Source of the DNA: JACDAV01 sp964626755
GTDB taxonomy: Bacteria > Chloroflexota > Limnocylindria > Limnocylindrales > CSP1-4
Assembly: GCA_964626755.1 (NCBI GenBank)
Contig: CAZVGO010000039.1
Coordinates: 10,610-74,609 of the forward strand
Reading direction: 5' to 3'
Length of the DNA: 64,000 bases
The translations under genes were made by a program, and so were the position numbers. The notes under the pieces are model-generated. The model was not told where the DNA came from, made no database searches, and saw only the letters and a program-made list of their open reading frames with translations. Of the stretch, positions 1 to 8,464 are shown one piece after another (within the stretch, counting starts at the first letter, position 1; each line of letters begins with the position of its first letter).

Positions 1-1
1 C

Positions 2-1312
2 GGCAGGCGGGTCGCCGTCGCGGCGCTTTCGGCGGCCGTGCCCGGGCTCGGACAGCTGGTCAACGGCCGGACGCGCCTCGCTGCGATCTTCGCTCTCCCG
101 TCGCTGGCGCTCGTCGCGCTCGTCTGGCTGTTGCTCCTGCTCAACTCGCCAACTCGCCTCGCGGCGACCCTCATCAGCCCGGCGATGCTCACCACCGTCC
201 TCGTCCTCAATGTCGTGGTCCTCGCGTGGCGGCTGGCATCGGTGGGACACGCGTTCTTCGACCGTTGGTCGCGCGGGCTTCCGAGCCGCGCCGGCGTCAT
301 CTCGCTCGCCCTGATCCTTGCCTTTGTCGCAGTGCCCCACCTCTATGCGCTCCAGGTGGGCCTCGCTGCCCGCGACACGTTCGCGCGGATCTTCGACTCG
401 CAGCAGGGCGAGGTGGCCGGCGTCGTCGCGACCCCCGGGCCGGGTGACCGCGAGCGGACGAACATCCTCGTCATCGGGATCGACAAGATCCCGTCGCGGA
501 ACGCGACGCTGACCGACACGATGATCGTCGTCTCGATTGACCCGGTCGGCCGGAGCGTGTCGATGGTGTCGATCCCGCGGGACCTCGTCGGCACGCCGCT
601 CGGGAACGGCGACGTCTACGGCCCGAAGCTCAACTCGCTGAAGAGCTACGCCGACGCCCACTCGGGGGAGTTCCCGGATGGTGGAATGCGAGCGCTCAAG
701 AACGCCGTTTCTGCGCTCCTCGGGATCCCGATCCACTACCACGCCTCGCTCAACTTCTTCGGCTTCGTCAAGATCGTCGACACGATGGGTGGGGTCGACG
801 TCGAGCCGGCGAAGGGGTTCACCGACGCCGAATATGGGTACCGCGGCCGGTTCGGCTTCTCGATCACGGCCGGCCGCCACCATCTCGACGGGCTCGACGC
901 GCTCGCCTACGTTCGGGCGCGCAGGGCGCCCGGAGAGAGCGACTTCACGAGGGCCGCCCGGCAGCAGGAGGTCATCGTCGCGCTTCGCAACCGGGCACTC
1001 GAGAGCGGCAGCCTCCTGTTCCAGGTCCCCGCCCTGTTCGAGGCCTTCGGCGAATCCGTTCGAACCGACCTTCCGGTCGACCGGCTGCCTCAGCTCGCCG
1101 TCCTTGCCGACGAGGTGGACAGTGCCGCAATCGTCCGCGCCGTCCTCCAGCCTCCCCTCGTGGCGGGCGGCCGGAACAGATACGGAGCCGTCCAGTACCC
1201 CGACCTCGTCGCGATCTGGGCGGTGGCGGACGGGCTGTTCAGCGACCCCGGCACCCCGCCCCGCCCGTGGCCGACTCCGAAGGCGACCCCGCGAGGAAGC
1301 ACCAGCCCGTAA
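2..1312 (+). CDS. LytR-CpsA-Psr (LCP) family protein, 5' end outside window
   Basis: Membrane-anchored LCP proteins transfer undecaprenyl-linked glycans to peptidoglycan or other wall acceptors. The frame stays open to the left edge and reads sensibly upstream of the first GTG (38), so the true start probably lies outside. The N-terminal part has about four hydrophobic segments. The extracellular LCP domain starts near residue 145 of the GTG-38 reading with TNILVIGIDK, then SIPRDLV, and later YVRARRAPGESDFTRAARQQ, which carries the arginines expected to bind the pyrophosphate-lipid substrate. A Pro/Thr-rich tail ends the protein. It lies 39 bp before a large membrane protein on the same strand and near a polysaccharide locus with an ABC exporter, so a role in attaching that polymer is plausible. 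The family call is firm; the substrate is inferred. Confidence 0.88.
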   Translation, partial: GRRVAVAALSAAVPGLGQLVNGRTRLAAIFALPSLALVALVWLLLLLNSPTRLAATLISPAMLTTVLVLNVVVLAWRLASVGHAFFDRWSRGLPSRAGVISLALILAFVAVPHLYALQVGLAARDTFARIFDSQQGEVAGVVATPGPGDRERTNILVIGIDKIPSRNATLTDTMIVVSIDPVGRSVSMVSIPRDLVGTPLGNGDVYGPKLNSLKSYADAHSGEFPDGGMRALKNAVSALLGIPIHYHASLNFFGFVKIVDTMGGVDVEPAKGFTDAEYGYRGRFGFSITAGRHHLDGLDALAYVRARRAPGESDFTRAARQQEVIVALRNRALESGSLLFQVPALFEAFGESVRTDLPVDRLPQLAVLADEVDSAAIVRAVLQPPLVAGGRNRYGAVQYPDLVAIWAVADGLFSDPGTPPRPWPTPKATPRGSTSP

Positions 1313-1351
1313 CCCGGTCCAGTCCGCTCACCGGAGGACCACCCGACCGTC

Positions 1352-3472
1352 ATGGACCCGATCGCGATCCTGTTCGAGGGGACGCGGGCCGCGGCCGTCC
1401 TCGCGTTGCTGTTCGTGCTCCCGGGGCTGACTCTGGGTCCGGTGGTGTCGCCGGGAGCCTCGGGCTACCTCGCTCGGCTTGGTCGGGCCGTGGGCGTCAG
1501 CCTGGTCGTCACGGCGATCGCCTGCATGACGCTCGCCCGCCTGGGCCTTCTCCGCCCGACGATTCTCGTGGCGCTCCTTGTTGCCCTGACGCTCCTGCCG
1601 CTCCATTCCCGCCTGCCCGGATGGCCGCGCCGGCCGTCGCGCAATGCCCTGCGCTGGTGGTTCGGGGCGGCGGCCGGCGCGCTCCTGTCGGGTGTTCTGG
1701 CCGTCCTTCCGGCCGGGCCGTTGCGGAGCGGCGTGCCGCTGCCTTCCGGCGCGACCGCCTGGGCCGACGCCCTCCTGGCATGGTCGACCGCGGGGACCGG
1801 CGGCTTCCGGGCGGCCCTGCCCGCGTGGGGCGCCGTGGGGCCGTTTGCGGTCGACCACGGGCCCCTGACCGCCCACTCGGCCGCCGCGTTCCTCCTGATG
1901 CCGAGTGACCCGCTCGTCCAGCTCGATCTCTACCGGCTCGCCGTCCTTCTGGGCGGGCTCGTCCTCGCGACGCTGCTGTTCCGACGCTGGGTGTCGACGT
2001 GGATCGCGCTGCTGGGAGCGATCCTGCTGTTCAGGACTGTCCGGTTCGAGGCGGCTTCCTCCGGCTTCGGGCCCGATGCATGGGGGCTCGCCGTCGCCCT
2101 GTTCGCGCTGTGGCTCACGGACCGCGCGATCGTCGAACGGTCGCGCCGGCTGGCCGTGGCTGCCACGGCGAGCGCGGCGGTCGTGCTTCTCGTCAACGTC
2201 GAGGTGTTCCTCGTCCTCGCCGCCGCGGTCGCAGGTGTCGCCCTCGCCCGTGCCTTCGTCCAGCCCGGCGGTGGCCCGGAGAGCGCCGGTGGTCTCGGCC
2301 ACCGGCATGGCCGCCGGGTCGGCCTGCGGTCGCCGATCGGGATCGATGTCGTCCGGCCGCTCGTGGTTGGCACGGCAGTCGTCGCGGGCGGGGTCCTCGG
2401 CGGCCTGCTCGGTGACGTGGTCCTGACCGGGGACAACCGGATCGTCCGGTACCTGATCGCCGGCGCCGGCCAACCCGTCGATGTCACCCTGCTCGGCGAC
2501 CCTCCGGCCGGCTGGCAACCAAGCGGGGACGCGACGTGGGACTTCCACGTGGCTGCGACCGACGTTGGGCAGTTCGGCCAGCCGCCTCCCACGGCCTTCG
2601 TCGACGGGCGGCTCCTGCCGAGCTCCGGTGTCCATGTCTGGCCGGGGCTCGACGGCCGGACCCTGCCCGGGCTCATCCTGCTGGCCGCGCTCCTGGCGAT
2701 CCCATTGGGTGGCTGGCCATTCGCCGACGCCCGGCGGCAGCGGGCGATCCTCGGCTGGACGGCGTTCACGGCGGTCCTCCTCACCGGCGCGGTCGCAGTG
2801 TTCTCGATTCTCCCAACCTACGTCCCACGGCGCGTGGGGCCGAGCGGCCTCGTCCCCTACGGCCTCGCGATCGTGCCGGTCGTGGCCGCGATCATCGGCC
2901 TCTGGTGGCTCAACCGGCTCATGGCGCCGCGCCTTCGGGCGCGCCTGTGGCGCGGCGCGATGCCTGCGGCAGGCATCGCGCTGGCGGCGGTCACCGCGGT
3001 CGTCGTCGTCCCCGGGCCATCAGCGCAGGACGCGGCGGGCGACGGGCCACCGGTCCTCAGCCCGACCGGCCACGAGGCGTATCGCTGGCTCCGCGCCAAC
3101 CTTCGGCCCGGGACGCGGATCCTCGCCAATGCCTGGACCGACGGCGTCTTCGGCGCCGTCGCCGAGCAAACCGGGATCGTCGATGGTCCGGCGCCATACC
3201 TCGATGACCCCGCGCTCCTCGCCCGCGCAACCGGCTTGCTGCTCGACGCCCGCCGGCTGTTTGCCAACCCGGACGGTCAGGACGGCGCCGCGTACGTCGC
3301 CCGAGAGAACGTGCAGTACCTGCTCGTTGTCACGCCGGCCGGGACCCGCGACGACCTTGCCGGGTGGGCGCCGTTCGAGGTCGATCTCCCGGCCCTCGAA
3401 CGCAGCACGCGTTATCGCCTCGAGCAACGGTTCGGGGACGGCCGCCTGCTCCTCTTCGAGGTCGTCGACTAG
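1352..3472 (+). CDS. large polytopic membrane protein, function unknown
   Basis: This 706-residue protein is mostly alternating hydrophobic segments (about 11-13 predicted by eye) from residue 10 to about 550. A soluble C-terminal part of about 150 residues begins near GHEAYRWLRANLRPG and ends RLLLFEVVD. That plan, a multi-helix body with a soluble tail of the WLR.N...G..ILAN type, resembles membrane glycosyltransferases that use polyprenyl-phosphate sugars (GT-C fold). I see no catalytic Asp-Asp/Glu motif near the N-terminus that would settle it. The ATG at 1352 follows a GGAGGA sequence 12 nt upstream and lies 39 bp after the LCP gene, so the two are probably cotranscribed. It may modify or assemble the glycan that the LCP protein attaches, but this is inference. 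Confidence 0.6.
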   Translation: MDPIAILFEGTRAAAVLALLFVLPGLTLGPVVSPGASGYLARLGRAVGVSLVVTAIACMTLARLGLLRPTILVALLVALTLLPLHSRLPGWPRRPSRNALRWWFGAAAGALLSGVLAVLPAGPLRSGVPLPSGATAWADALLAWSTAGTGGFRAALPAWGAVGPFAVDHGPLTAHSAAAFLLMPSDPLVQLDLYRLAVLLGGLVLATLLFRRWVSTWIALLGAILLFRTVRFEAASSGFGPDAWGLAVALFALWLTDRAIVERSRRLAVAATASAAVVLLVNVEVFLVLAAAVAGVALARAFVQPGGGPESAGGLGHRHGRRVGLRSPIGIDVVRPLVVGTAVVAGGVLGGLLGDVVLTGDNRIVRYLIAGAGQPVDVTLLGDPPAGWQPSGDATWDFHVAATDVGQFGQPPPTAFVDGRLLPSSGVHVWPGLDGRTLPGLILLAALLAIPLGGWPFADARRQRAILGWTAFTAVLLTGAVAVFSILPTYVPRRVGPSGLVPYGLAIVPVVAAIIGLWWLNRLMAPRLRARLWRGAMPAAGIALAAVTAVVVVPGPSAQDAAGDGPPVLSPTGHEAYRWLRANLRPGTRILANAWTDGVFGAVAEQTGIVDGPAPYLDDPALLARATGLLLDARRLFANPDGQDGAAYVARENVQYLLVVTPAGTRDDLAGWAPFEVDLPALERSTRYRLEQRFGDGRLLLFEVVD

Positions 3473-4062
3473 CCCGGCAGCTCCCAGCCCCCGACGGTGG
3501 CCGAATGGGCCCGGAACCGGGTGAGCAAGCCGTCGAGGTCGCGGGCGACGACGAGCAGCTCGCGCTGCCCGGTGGCGAGGAAGCCCTCGTCGACCGCCCG
3601 TTCGAGGAACGCGAGGAGCGGCTCGAAGTAGCCCGTCGGGTCGAGCACGCCGCACGGCTTGTCGTGGAGGTCGAGCTGCGCCCAGGACATCACCTCCGCG
3701 AGCTCTTCGAGCGTGCCGAGCCCGCCCGGCAGCGCCACGAACCCATCGGCCAGCGACGCCATGACCGCCTTCCGCTCATGGAGCGACTCGACGACCCGCA
3801 GGTCCGTCACGCCGGCGTGGGCGAGCTCGCGCTCGACGAGCCCGCGCGGAATCACGCCGATGACCTCGCCGCCCGCCGCGAGGGCGCCGTCGGCGAGCGC
3901 GCCCATGAGCCCCACCCGGCCGCCGCCGTACACGATGCCGATTCCCCGGCCGGCCAGGGCCGCCCCGACGTCGTGGGCAAAGGCAGCGTAGGCGGGGTTG
4001 CGCCCCGGGCTCGCGCCGCAGAAGACGCAGAGGCGTCGAAGGTCGCGTGCGTCTCCGGGCAT
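3469..4062 (-). CDS. LOG family protein (TIGR00730-type Rossmann fold)
   Basis: The 197-residue product matches the LOG family, which includes cytokinin-activating phosphoribohydrolases that release a base from a nucleoside 5'-monophosphate. It begins RRLCVFCGASPG, continues with IVYGGGRVGLMGALAD, and carries the family signature PGGLGTLEEL near residue 110 preceded by HERKAVM. The ATG at 4062 was chosen because it overlaps the rdgB stop (TGATG) and because longer readings add a sequence unlike the family. It is the last gene of the foldase-mazG-rph-rdgB run, and its end overlaps the last four bases of the converging membrane-protein gene at 3469-3472. Bacterial LOG proteins often have a nucleotide-salvage or unknown housekeeping role; the exact substrate cannot be read from sequence. 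Confidence 0.88.
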   Translation of the reverse strand: MPGDARDLRRLCVFCGASPGRNPAYAAFAHDVGAALAGRGIGIVYGGGRVGLMGALADGALAAGGEVIGVIPRGLVERELAHAGVTDLRVVESLHERKAVMASLADGFVALPGGLGTLEELAEVMSWAQLDLHDKPCGVLDPTGYFEPLLAFLERAVDEGFLATGQRELLVVARDLDGLLTRFRAHSATVGGWELPG

Positions 4063-4694
4063 CAGAAGCCGAGCCGGCGGAGGACCGGCGTCATCCGTCG
4101 GGCGGCGCGGCCGCGGTGGGAGATCGCGTTCTTCTCCTCCGCCGACCACTGGCCGAGCGTCCGGCCGCCGGGCGGCTCGTTCAGCGGCTCGAAGACCGGG
4201 TCGTAGCCGAACCCGTTCGATCCCCGCGGCCGCGTCGCGATCCGGCCGCGCAGGATCCCCCGCCGGGTGGTGACCGGCAGGCCGCCGCGGGGCCCTGCCG
4301 AGTCCGGTTGGGCGAGAGCCAGCACGCAGACGTAGCGGGCACCCCGGCTCGACGGCTCCCGCCCGTCGAGCGCGGCGAGCAGCGCCGCGTTGTTCTGCGC
4401 GTCGGTCGCCCGGTCGCCGGCATAGCGCCGCGTTCTGACGCCCGGTGCGCCCCCGAGCGCGTCGACCTCGAGACCGGAGTCGTCGGCGAGAGCCGGCAGG
4501 CGCGTCTGCCGCGCCGCCCAGCGAGCCTTGAGCGCTGCGTTCGCCTCGAAGGTCGCGCCGTCCTCGACCGGCTCGCCGCCGACCCCGAGCTCATCGAGCG
4601 AGAGAAGATCGGCTCGATCGAGCCGGAGCAGCTCGCGCAGCTCGCGCAGCTTGTGCTCCGAGCGGGTGGCGACGACGAGCCGCGTCCGGGTCAC
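4062..4694 (-). CDS. rdgB: XTP/dITP diphosphatase (RdgB/HAM1)
   Basis: This cytosolic house-cleaning enzyme hydrolyses non-canonical purine triphosphates (dITP, XTP) to monophosphates. The 210-residue sequence has the full family pattern: LVVATRSEHKLRELRELL at the N-terminus, FEANAALKAR, ALADDSGLEVDALGG with the metal-binding acidic pair, GVRTRRYAG, and the C-terminal GFGYDPVFEP and EEKNAISHRGRA motifs that line the base pocket. Length is normal. The start overlaps the rph stop by four bases (ATGA) and the stop overlaps the LOG start by one, so translation is likely coupled. Linkage of rph and rdgB is common across bacteria and fits joint control of RNA processing and nucleotide-pool quality. 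Confidence 0.95.
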   Translation of the reverse strand: MTRTRLVVATRSEHKLRELRELLRLDRADLLSLDELGVGGEPVEDGATFEANAALKARWAARQTRLPALADDSGLEVDALGGAPGVRTRRYAGDRATDAQNNAALLAALDGREPSSRGARYVCVLALAQPDSAGPRGGLPVTTRRGILRGRIATRPRGSNGFGYDPVFEPLNEPPGGRTLGQWSAEEKNAISHRGRAARRMTPVLRRLGF

Positions 4695-5425
4695 CGCTTG
4701 ACGCTGGCGAGCGCCTCAGTCTGGACCCCGAAGAGGTGCACGAGCCCCTGGTTGGCGAGGTCGAGCAGGCGGTCGACGGCCGCCCGGTCGAACGGGCGGC
4801 CCTCCGCGGTCCCCTGCAGCTCGACGTACGTGCCGGCGTCCGTGCCGACGACGTTGAAGTCGACCTCCGCCCGCGAGTCCTCCGCGTAGTCGAGGTCGAG
4901 GAGCGAGACGCCGTCGACGATCCCGACGCTGACCGCGGAAACCTTCGACACGAGCAGGCGTTCCATCCCGAACGTGATCAATGCCGCGCCGAGGGCGACG
5001 TAGCCGCCGGTGATCGACGCAGTCCGCGTGCCGCCGTCCGCCTGGAGGACGTCGCAGTCGACGGTGATCGTCCGCTCGCCGAGCTTCGTGAGGTCGACGA
5101 CGCCCCGGAGCGACCGGCCGATGAGCCGCTGGATCTCGTGGGTCCGGCCGCCGATCCGGCCGCGGGCCGACTCCCGCTCGGTGCGCTCCGCCGTCGCCCG
5201 TGGGAGCATCGCGTACTCCGCGGTGACCCAGCCCGTGCCCTTGCCCCGAAGGTGGGGCGGGACGCGGTCCTGGATCGTCGCGGCGCACAGTACCTCGGTG
5301 CCGCCGACGCGGATGAGGCACGAGCCCTCCGCCCACTTCTGGACGCCGAGCGTGAGCGACACCGGTCGGAGCTGGGTCGGTCCGCGCCCGTCGGGCCGAA
5401 CGACCGCCCGGTTGCCGATAGTCAT
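4691..5425 (-). CDS. rph: ribonuclease PH
   Basis: Phosphorolytic 3'-5' exoribonuclease that trims tRNA 3' ends. The 244-residue product starts MTIGNRAVVRPDGRGPTQLR, followed by GSCLIRVGGTEVLCAATI, GKGTGWVTAEYAMLPRAT and RIGGRTHEIQRLIGRSLR with the Arg residues that contact RNA and phosphate. DCDVLQADGGTRTASITGGY and the SLLDLDYAEDS metal-binding segment follow. The ATG at 5425 gives the family's usual N-terminus and overlaps the mazG stop by four bases; in-frame sequence upstream of it does not resemble the family. Both ends are overlapped by neighbours, the mark of a tightly coupled operon. Confidence 0.95.
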   Translation of the reverse strand: MTIGNRAVVRPDGRGPTQLRPVSLTLGVQKWAEGSCLIRVGGTEVLCAATIQDRVPPHLRGKGTGWVTAEYAMLPRATAERTERESARGRIGGRTHEIQRLIGRSLRGVVDLTKLGERTITVDCDVLQADGGTRTASITGGYVALGAALITFGMERLLVSKVSAVSVGIVDGVSLLDLDYAEDSRAEVDFNVVGTDAGTYVELQGTAEGRPFDRAAVDRLLDLANQGLVHLFGVQTEALASVKR

Positions 5426-6621
5426 GATCGAGCCTCCTCCCGCGTCAGCGCCCCGCCGGCGACCTCTTCCGCCTTCGCCCGGTCCCACATCTCGTCGAGC
5501 GTAGCGAACTCGAGATCGCGCAGCGCGACGCCGCGCTCGGCGGCCTGCCGCTCGACGCTCCGGAACCGCCGCCGGAACTTGTCATTCGCGCCGCGCAGGG
5601 CCCCCTCGGTTTCGATCCCCTGCTTGCGGGCGACGTTCACGAGGACCATCAACAGGTCGCCGAACTCCTCCCGCCGCTCCTCCGGGGTGGTGGCCGCGCG
5701 CAGCTCCGCGAGCTCCTCCGTCACCTTCTCGAGGACGCCCTCGAGCGAGGGCCAGTCGTAGCCGAGGTTCGCTGCTCGCTCCTGCATCTCCTGGCTCGCT
5801 GCGAGCGCCGGCAGCGACGGGCTGATCCCGTCGAGCGCGCTCTTCGGCGGGCCCGCCTCGGTGACCCCTGCCTCTTCCGTGTCAACCTCGGCGGCTCGCT
5901 CATCCGCCTTGATCCGCTCCCACTGCCGGCTGACGTCACCGGCGGTCCGCGCGTCGGCATCGCCGAACACGTGCGGGTGGCGGCGGACGATCTTCGTCGC
6001 GATGGCCCGGTGGACGTCGGCGAGGTCGAACACGCCCTCCTCGGCCGCGAGCTGCGCGTGGAGGACGATCTGAAGCCACAGGTCGCCGAGCTCGCCGGCC
6101 AGCGCGGAAGTCGGCCCGCCTTCGAGGGCGTCGTACACCTCGTACGCCTCCTCGAGCAGGTGCTTGCGGAGTGATTCGTGGGTCTGCTCGCGATCCCACG
6201 GGCAACCGTCGGGGCGGCGAAGGCGGTCGGAGATCCAGGGCATGGCCCACGGGCCGGCGGACGCGAGCTCGGGGAGAACCGGCAGGACGTACAAGGGAGC
6301 CGCGAGGTCCGCGTCGGCGAGAGCGCCGACGGTCGTCTCCTCGGCGCTGCCGAAGCGTCCCACCCGCTGCCCGTCGGGATAGAGCCGGCGAACCAGGGTG
6401 ATCGGATCGCGGCCGGCGGGGCCGTGACGGCCGGGCAGCGGTTCGGCGGCCTCGGTCCCCCCGGACGGACCGCCCCGGAGCATCGCAAGGGGAACGATCA
6501 GCAGCGGCCGCGACGGCTCGATTGGGGTCGCGACGAGGCGCTCGGCGGCGACGACCTGGAGCCCGGCCGAGACGTCGAGCCCCCAGCGAAGCCGCGCCTC
6601 CGCGACGAGCGCGTCGAGCAC
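5422..6621 (-). CDS. mazG: MazG nucleoside triphosphate pyrophosphohydrolase with remnant of a tetrapyrrole-methylase domain
   Basis: Hydrolyses NTPs and dNTPs to monophosphates plus pyrophosphate. The C-terminal 260 residues are a complete two-domain MazG: GCPWDREQTHESLRKHLLEEAYE, the acidic GELGDLWLQIVLHAQ, HVF, and a second domain with EKVTEELAELR and EFGDLLMVLVNVA. The first 140 residues (from VLDALVAEARLRWGLDVSAG, through RPLLIVPLAML, to ITLVRRLYPDGQ and LYVLPVLPE) look like the second half of the methylase domain fused to MazG in YabN-type proteins, without its N-terminal SAM-binding half. The GTG at 6621 lies 10 bp after the foldase stop; an ATG further upstream in frame would run back through that gene and was rejected. 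The MazG call is firm; the remnant reading is moderately sure. Confidence 0.9.
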   Translation of the reverse strand: MLDALVAEARLRWGLDVSAGLQVVAAERLVATPIEPSRPLLIVPLAMLRGGPSGGTEAAEPLPGRHGPAGRDPITLVRRLYPDGQRVGRFGSAEETTVGALADADLAAPLYVLPVLPELASAGPWAMPWISDRLRRPDGCPWDREQTHESLRKHLLEEAYEVYDALEGGPTSALAGELGDLWLQIVLHAQLAAEEGVFDLADVHRAIATKIVRRHPHVFGDADARTAGDVSRQWERIKADERAAEVDTEEAGVTEAGPPKSALDGISPSLPALAASQEMQERAANLGYDWPSLEGVLEKVTEELAELRAATTPEERREEFGDLLMVLVNVARKQGIETEGALRGANDKFRRRFRSVERQAAERGVALRDLEFATLDEMWDRAKAEEVAGGALTREEARS

Positions 6622-6631
6622 CGCCCCGTGC

Positions 6632-8365
6632 CTAGCCCGTCCCGCTGAAGTCGACTTCGCGCGTGATCTCGAACTCGAGCTTCTGGGCCTCATACCAGTT
6701 CGGAAAGGCCCGCTGCTCGAGCGTCGTCTTCTGATCGGCGTCCGGCGTCCGCGTCGCCTCCTCGACGACCCTGACGATGTAGATCCCATCGCCGTCGACG
6801 ACGAGTGGCTCGGAAACCCTGCCGACCGGCGTCGCGAACACCGCGTCCTCCAGGACCTTGTCGAGCTGGTAGCGCGCGATCCAGCCGAGGTCCCCGCCGT
6901 CCTTCGCCTCGCTGCCATCGGAGTAGTCTCGGGCGACCGTCGCGAAGTTCGCACCGCCGTCGAGATCCGCCTTGAGCTTCTTCGCCTGGTCGAGGTCCGG
7001 TGGGAAGTACATCACCTGGATCACGTGCCAGCCGAACGCGCTCTCCACCGGCTCGAGGAGGTCGCCCGGCTCCAGGCCCTCCTTGAAGATGGCTTCCCCG
7101 AACGCGGGATCGAGCCCCGTGTCGTCGGCGACCATGCTCGGGTCGAAGAACGGCAGCTTGCCACCGCTGAGGTCGGCGCCCGGCTCGTCGCTCTCCGCTC
7201 GAGCGAGGGCGTCGAACTGGGTCTTGTTCGCCTTGAGCTTCTCCCAGGCGGCCTTCGCGTCGGTCTCCGCCTTCGCCCAGGCGGGATCGTCCGCCGCGAC
7301 GTCACTCGCCTTGTCCGGGTCGTCGTTGGGCGAGTAGAGGATGTGGCGCGTCTTCACGGAGCCGGTCGGCAGCTCCGGGTCCTGGGGCGCCTGGATGTAG
7401 ATCTCGGCGACCTTGCGCTGGATGGTCGCGCCGAGGGCCGTGTCCGTGATCTTCTTCTCGAGCGCGTCGAGGATCAGGTCGATCCGGACCGCTTCGCGGT
7501 ACTTCGCGACGTCCAGCCGCTTGGCCAGCTCGTCCCTGTAGACCTCGTCGACTGCCTCCGTGACGATCTCTGTCACCCGGCCGATCCGGAAGATGCCGTC
7601 TTCGCCCTCAACCACGGAGGTCCGGCCGTTCGGCGAGAGGGCGAAGATCGCGTCGAGATACTTCTGGTCGAAATTGGATTCCTTCGACAGCCAGCCCAGG
7701 TCGCCCCCGATCGGGGCAGTCGAATCGGTCGACGATGCCTTGGCCACGTCTTCCCAGGGCTTCCCGGATACGAGATCGGCGAGCGCCTTGTCCGCCTTCG
7801 CCTCCGCCTCCGCCTTCTGCTCGGCGGTGGGCTCGTCCCTGTCCACGTCCGTCTTCGGCTCGACCTCGATCAACCACGCGTGTCGCTGCTCCGGGAGCGT
7901 CGCCTCCTTTGTGAGCTGGGCGTCAATCTCCGCGGGCGTGATCTCGACGCCTTCCCGGGCGGCGAGGGCGGTCACGACCCGGGTGTCGATCAGGCGCTCG
8001 AGGACGATCGAGCCGATCTGCTGGCTGCGCTGCTCGATGAGCTGGAGCTGGGCCAGCTGCTGCTCGCTCGTCAGCCGCCCGGCAGCGGCTTCCGTGTTGA
8101 CCCGGCTGCTGGCCTGCTCGAGCCGGAACGCCTCGATGTCGAAACGGTCGTTGAACTCGTCCTTCGTGATGGCCTGGCCGTTGACCGAAGCCACCGGGGC
8201 AAGATGCGAGTCGTACCACGTCGCGCCTGCCGCGACGACGAGGATGACAATGGCGACGACGACGACGAGGCCGAAACCGAGGTTCGTATAGAGGTTCCGC
8301 CGGTCCCGGCTGTCCCACGACGGCCGGTGGGGCCGCTTCACGACCGGCTTGGCGCGAAAGGTCAT
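6632..8365 (-). CDS. membrane-anchored SurA/PrsA-like peptidyl-prolyl isomerase
   Basis: An extracytoplasmic foldase of the parvulin type. The 577-residue protein has a basic N-terminus, one transmembrane helix (residues about 29-48) and a SurA-N-like helical segment beginning VASVNGQAITKDEFNDRF. Two parvulin-like regions follow. The first contains GKPWEDVAKASSTDST and GGDLGWLS. The second starts KTRHILYSPNDD, includes FGWHVIQVMYF, and is followed by a GGDLGWI segment and a C-terminal IYIVRVVEE strand. Acidic, Lys-rich linkers separate the domains. The ATG at 8365 has no strong Shine-Dalgarno; a candidate -10 (TACGAT, minus strand) sits at 8427-8432. It is the first gene of the run that continues into mazG, rph, rdgB and LOG. 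Folding of exported proteins is inferred from the family. Confidence 0.87.
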   Translation of the reverse strand: MTFRAKPVVKRPHRPSWDSRDRRNLYTNLGFGLVVVVAIVILVVAAGATWYDSHLAPVASVNGQAITKDEFNDRFDIEAFRLEQASSRVNTEAAAGRLTSEQQLAQLQLIEQRSQQIGSIVLERLIDTRVVTALAAREGVEITPAEIDAQLTKEATLPEQRHAWLIEVEPKTDVDRDEPTAEQKAEAEAKADKALADLVSGKPWEDVAKASSTDSTAPIGGDLGWLSKESNFDQKYLDAIFALSPNGRTSVVEGEDGIFRIGRVTEIVTEAVDEVYRDELAKRLDVAKYREAVRIDLILDALEKKITDTALGATIQRKVAEIYIQAPQDPELPTGSVKTRHILYSPNDDPDKASDVAADDPAWAKAETDAKAAWEKLKANKTQFDALARAESDEPGADLSGGKLPFFDPSMVADDTGLDPAFGEAIFKEGLEPGDLLEPVESAFGWHVIQVMYFPPDLDQAKKLKADLDGGANFATVARDYSDGSEAKDGGDLGWIARYQLDKVLEDAVFATPVGRVSEPLVVDGDGIYIVRVVEEATRTPDADQKTTLEQRAFPNWYEAQKLEFEITREVDFSGTG

Positions 8366-8426
8366 CGGTGGGTGTGGTCCTGCAGCAATAACCGGCCCGA
8401 CGCCGGAGTAGAGGGATGGGCTGGCT

Positions 8427-8432
8427 ATCGTA
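8427..8432 (-). promoter_or_regulatory. -10-like box of the foldase-mazG operon
   Basis: TACGAT on the minus strand gives a TSS near 8420 and a leader of about 55 nt to ATG 8365. No -35 is evident. It fits a TANNNT consensus but is a single weak match. Confidence 0.3.
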
Positions 8433-8464
8433 CCGCAAGTTCCGGCCGGGTCCGGGGAGGCGGG

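Noticed and set aside
1328..2635. 435-residue frame on the minus strand
   Set aside because: It is antisense to the large membrane protein, Arg/Glu/Gly-rich without motifs, and hence a composition shadow.
6622..6954. N-terminal extension of MazG to an ATG at 6954
   Set aside because: It would run through the foldase gene in another frame and has a Ser/Arg-rich composition; GTG 6621, 10 bp after the foldase stop, is the better start.
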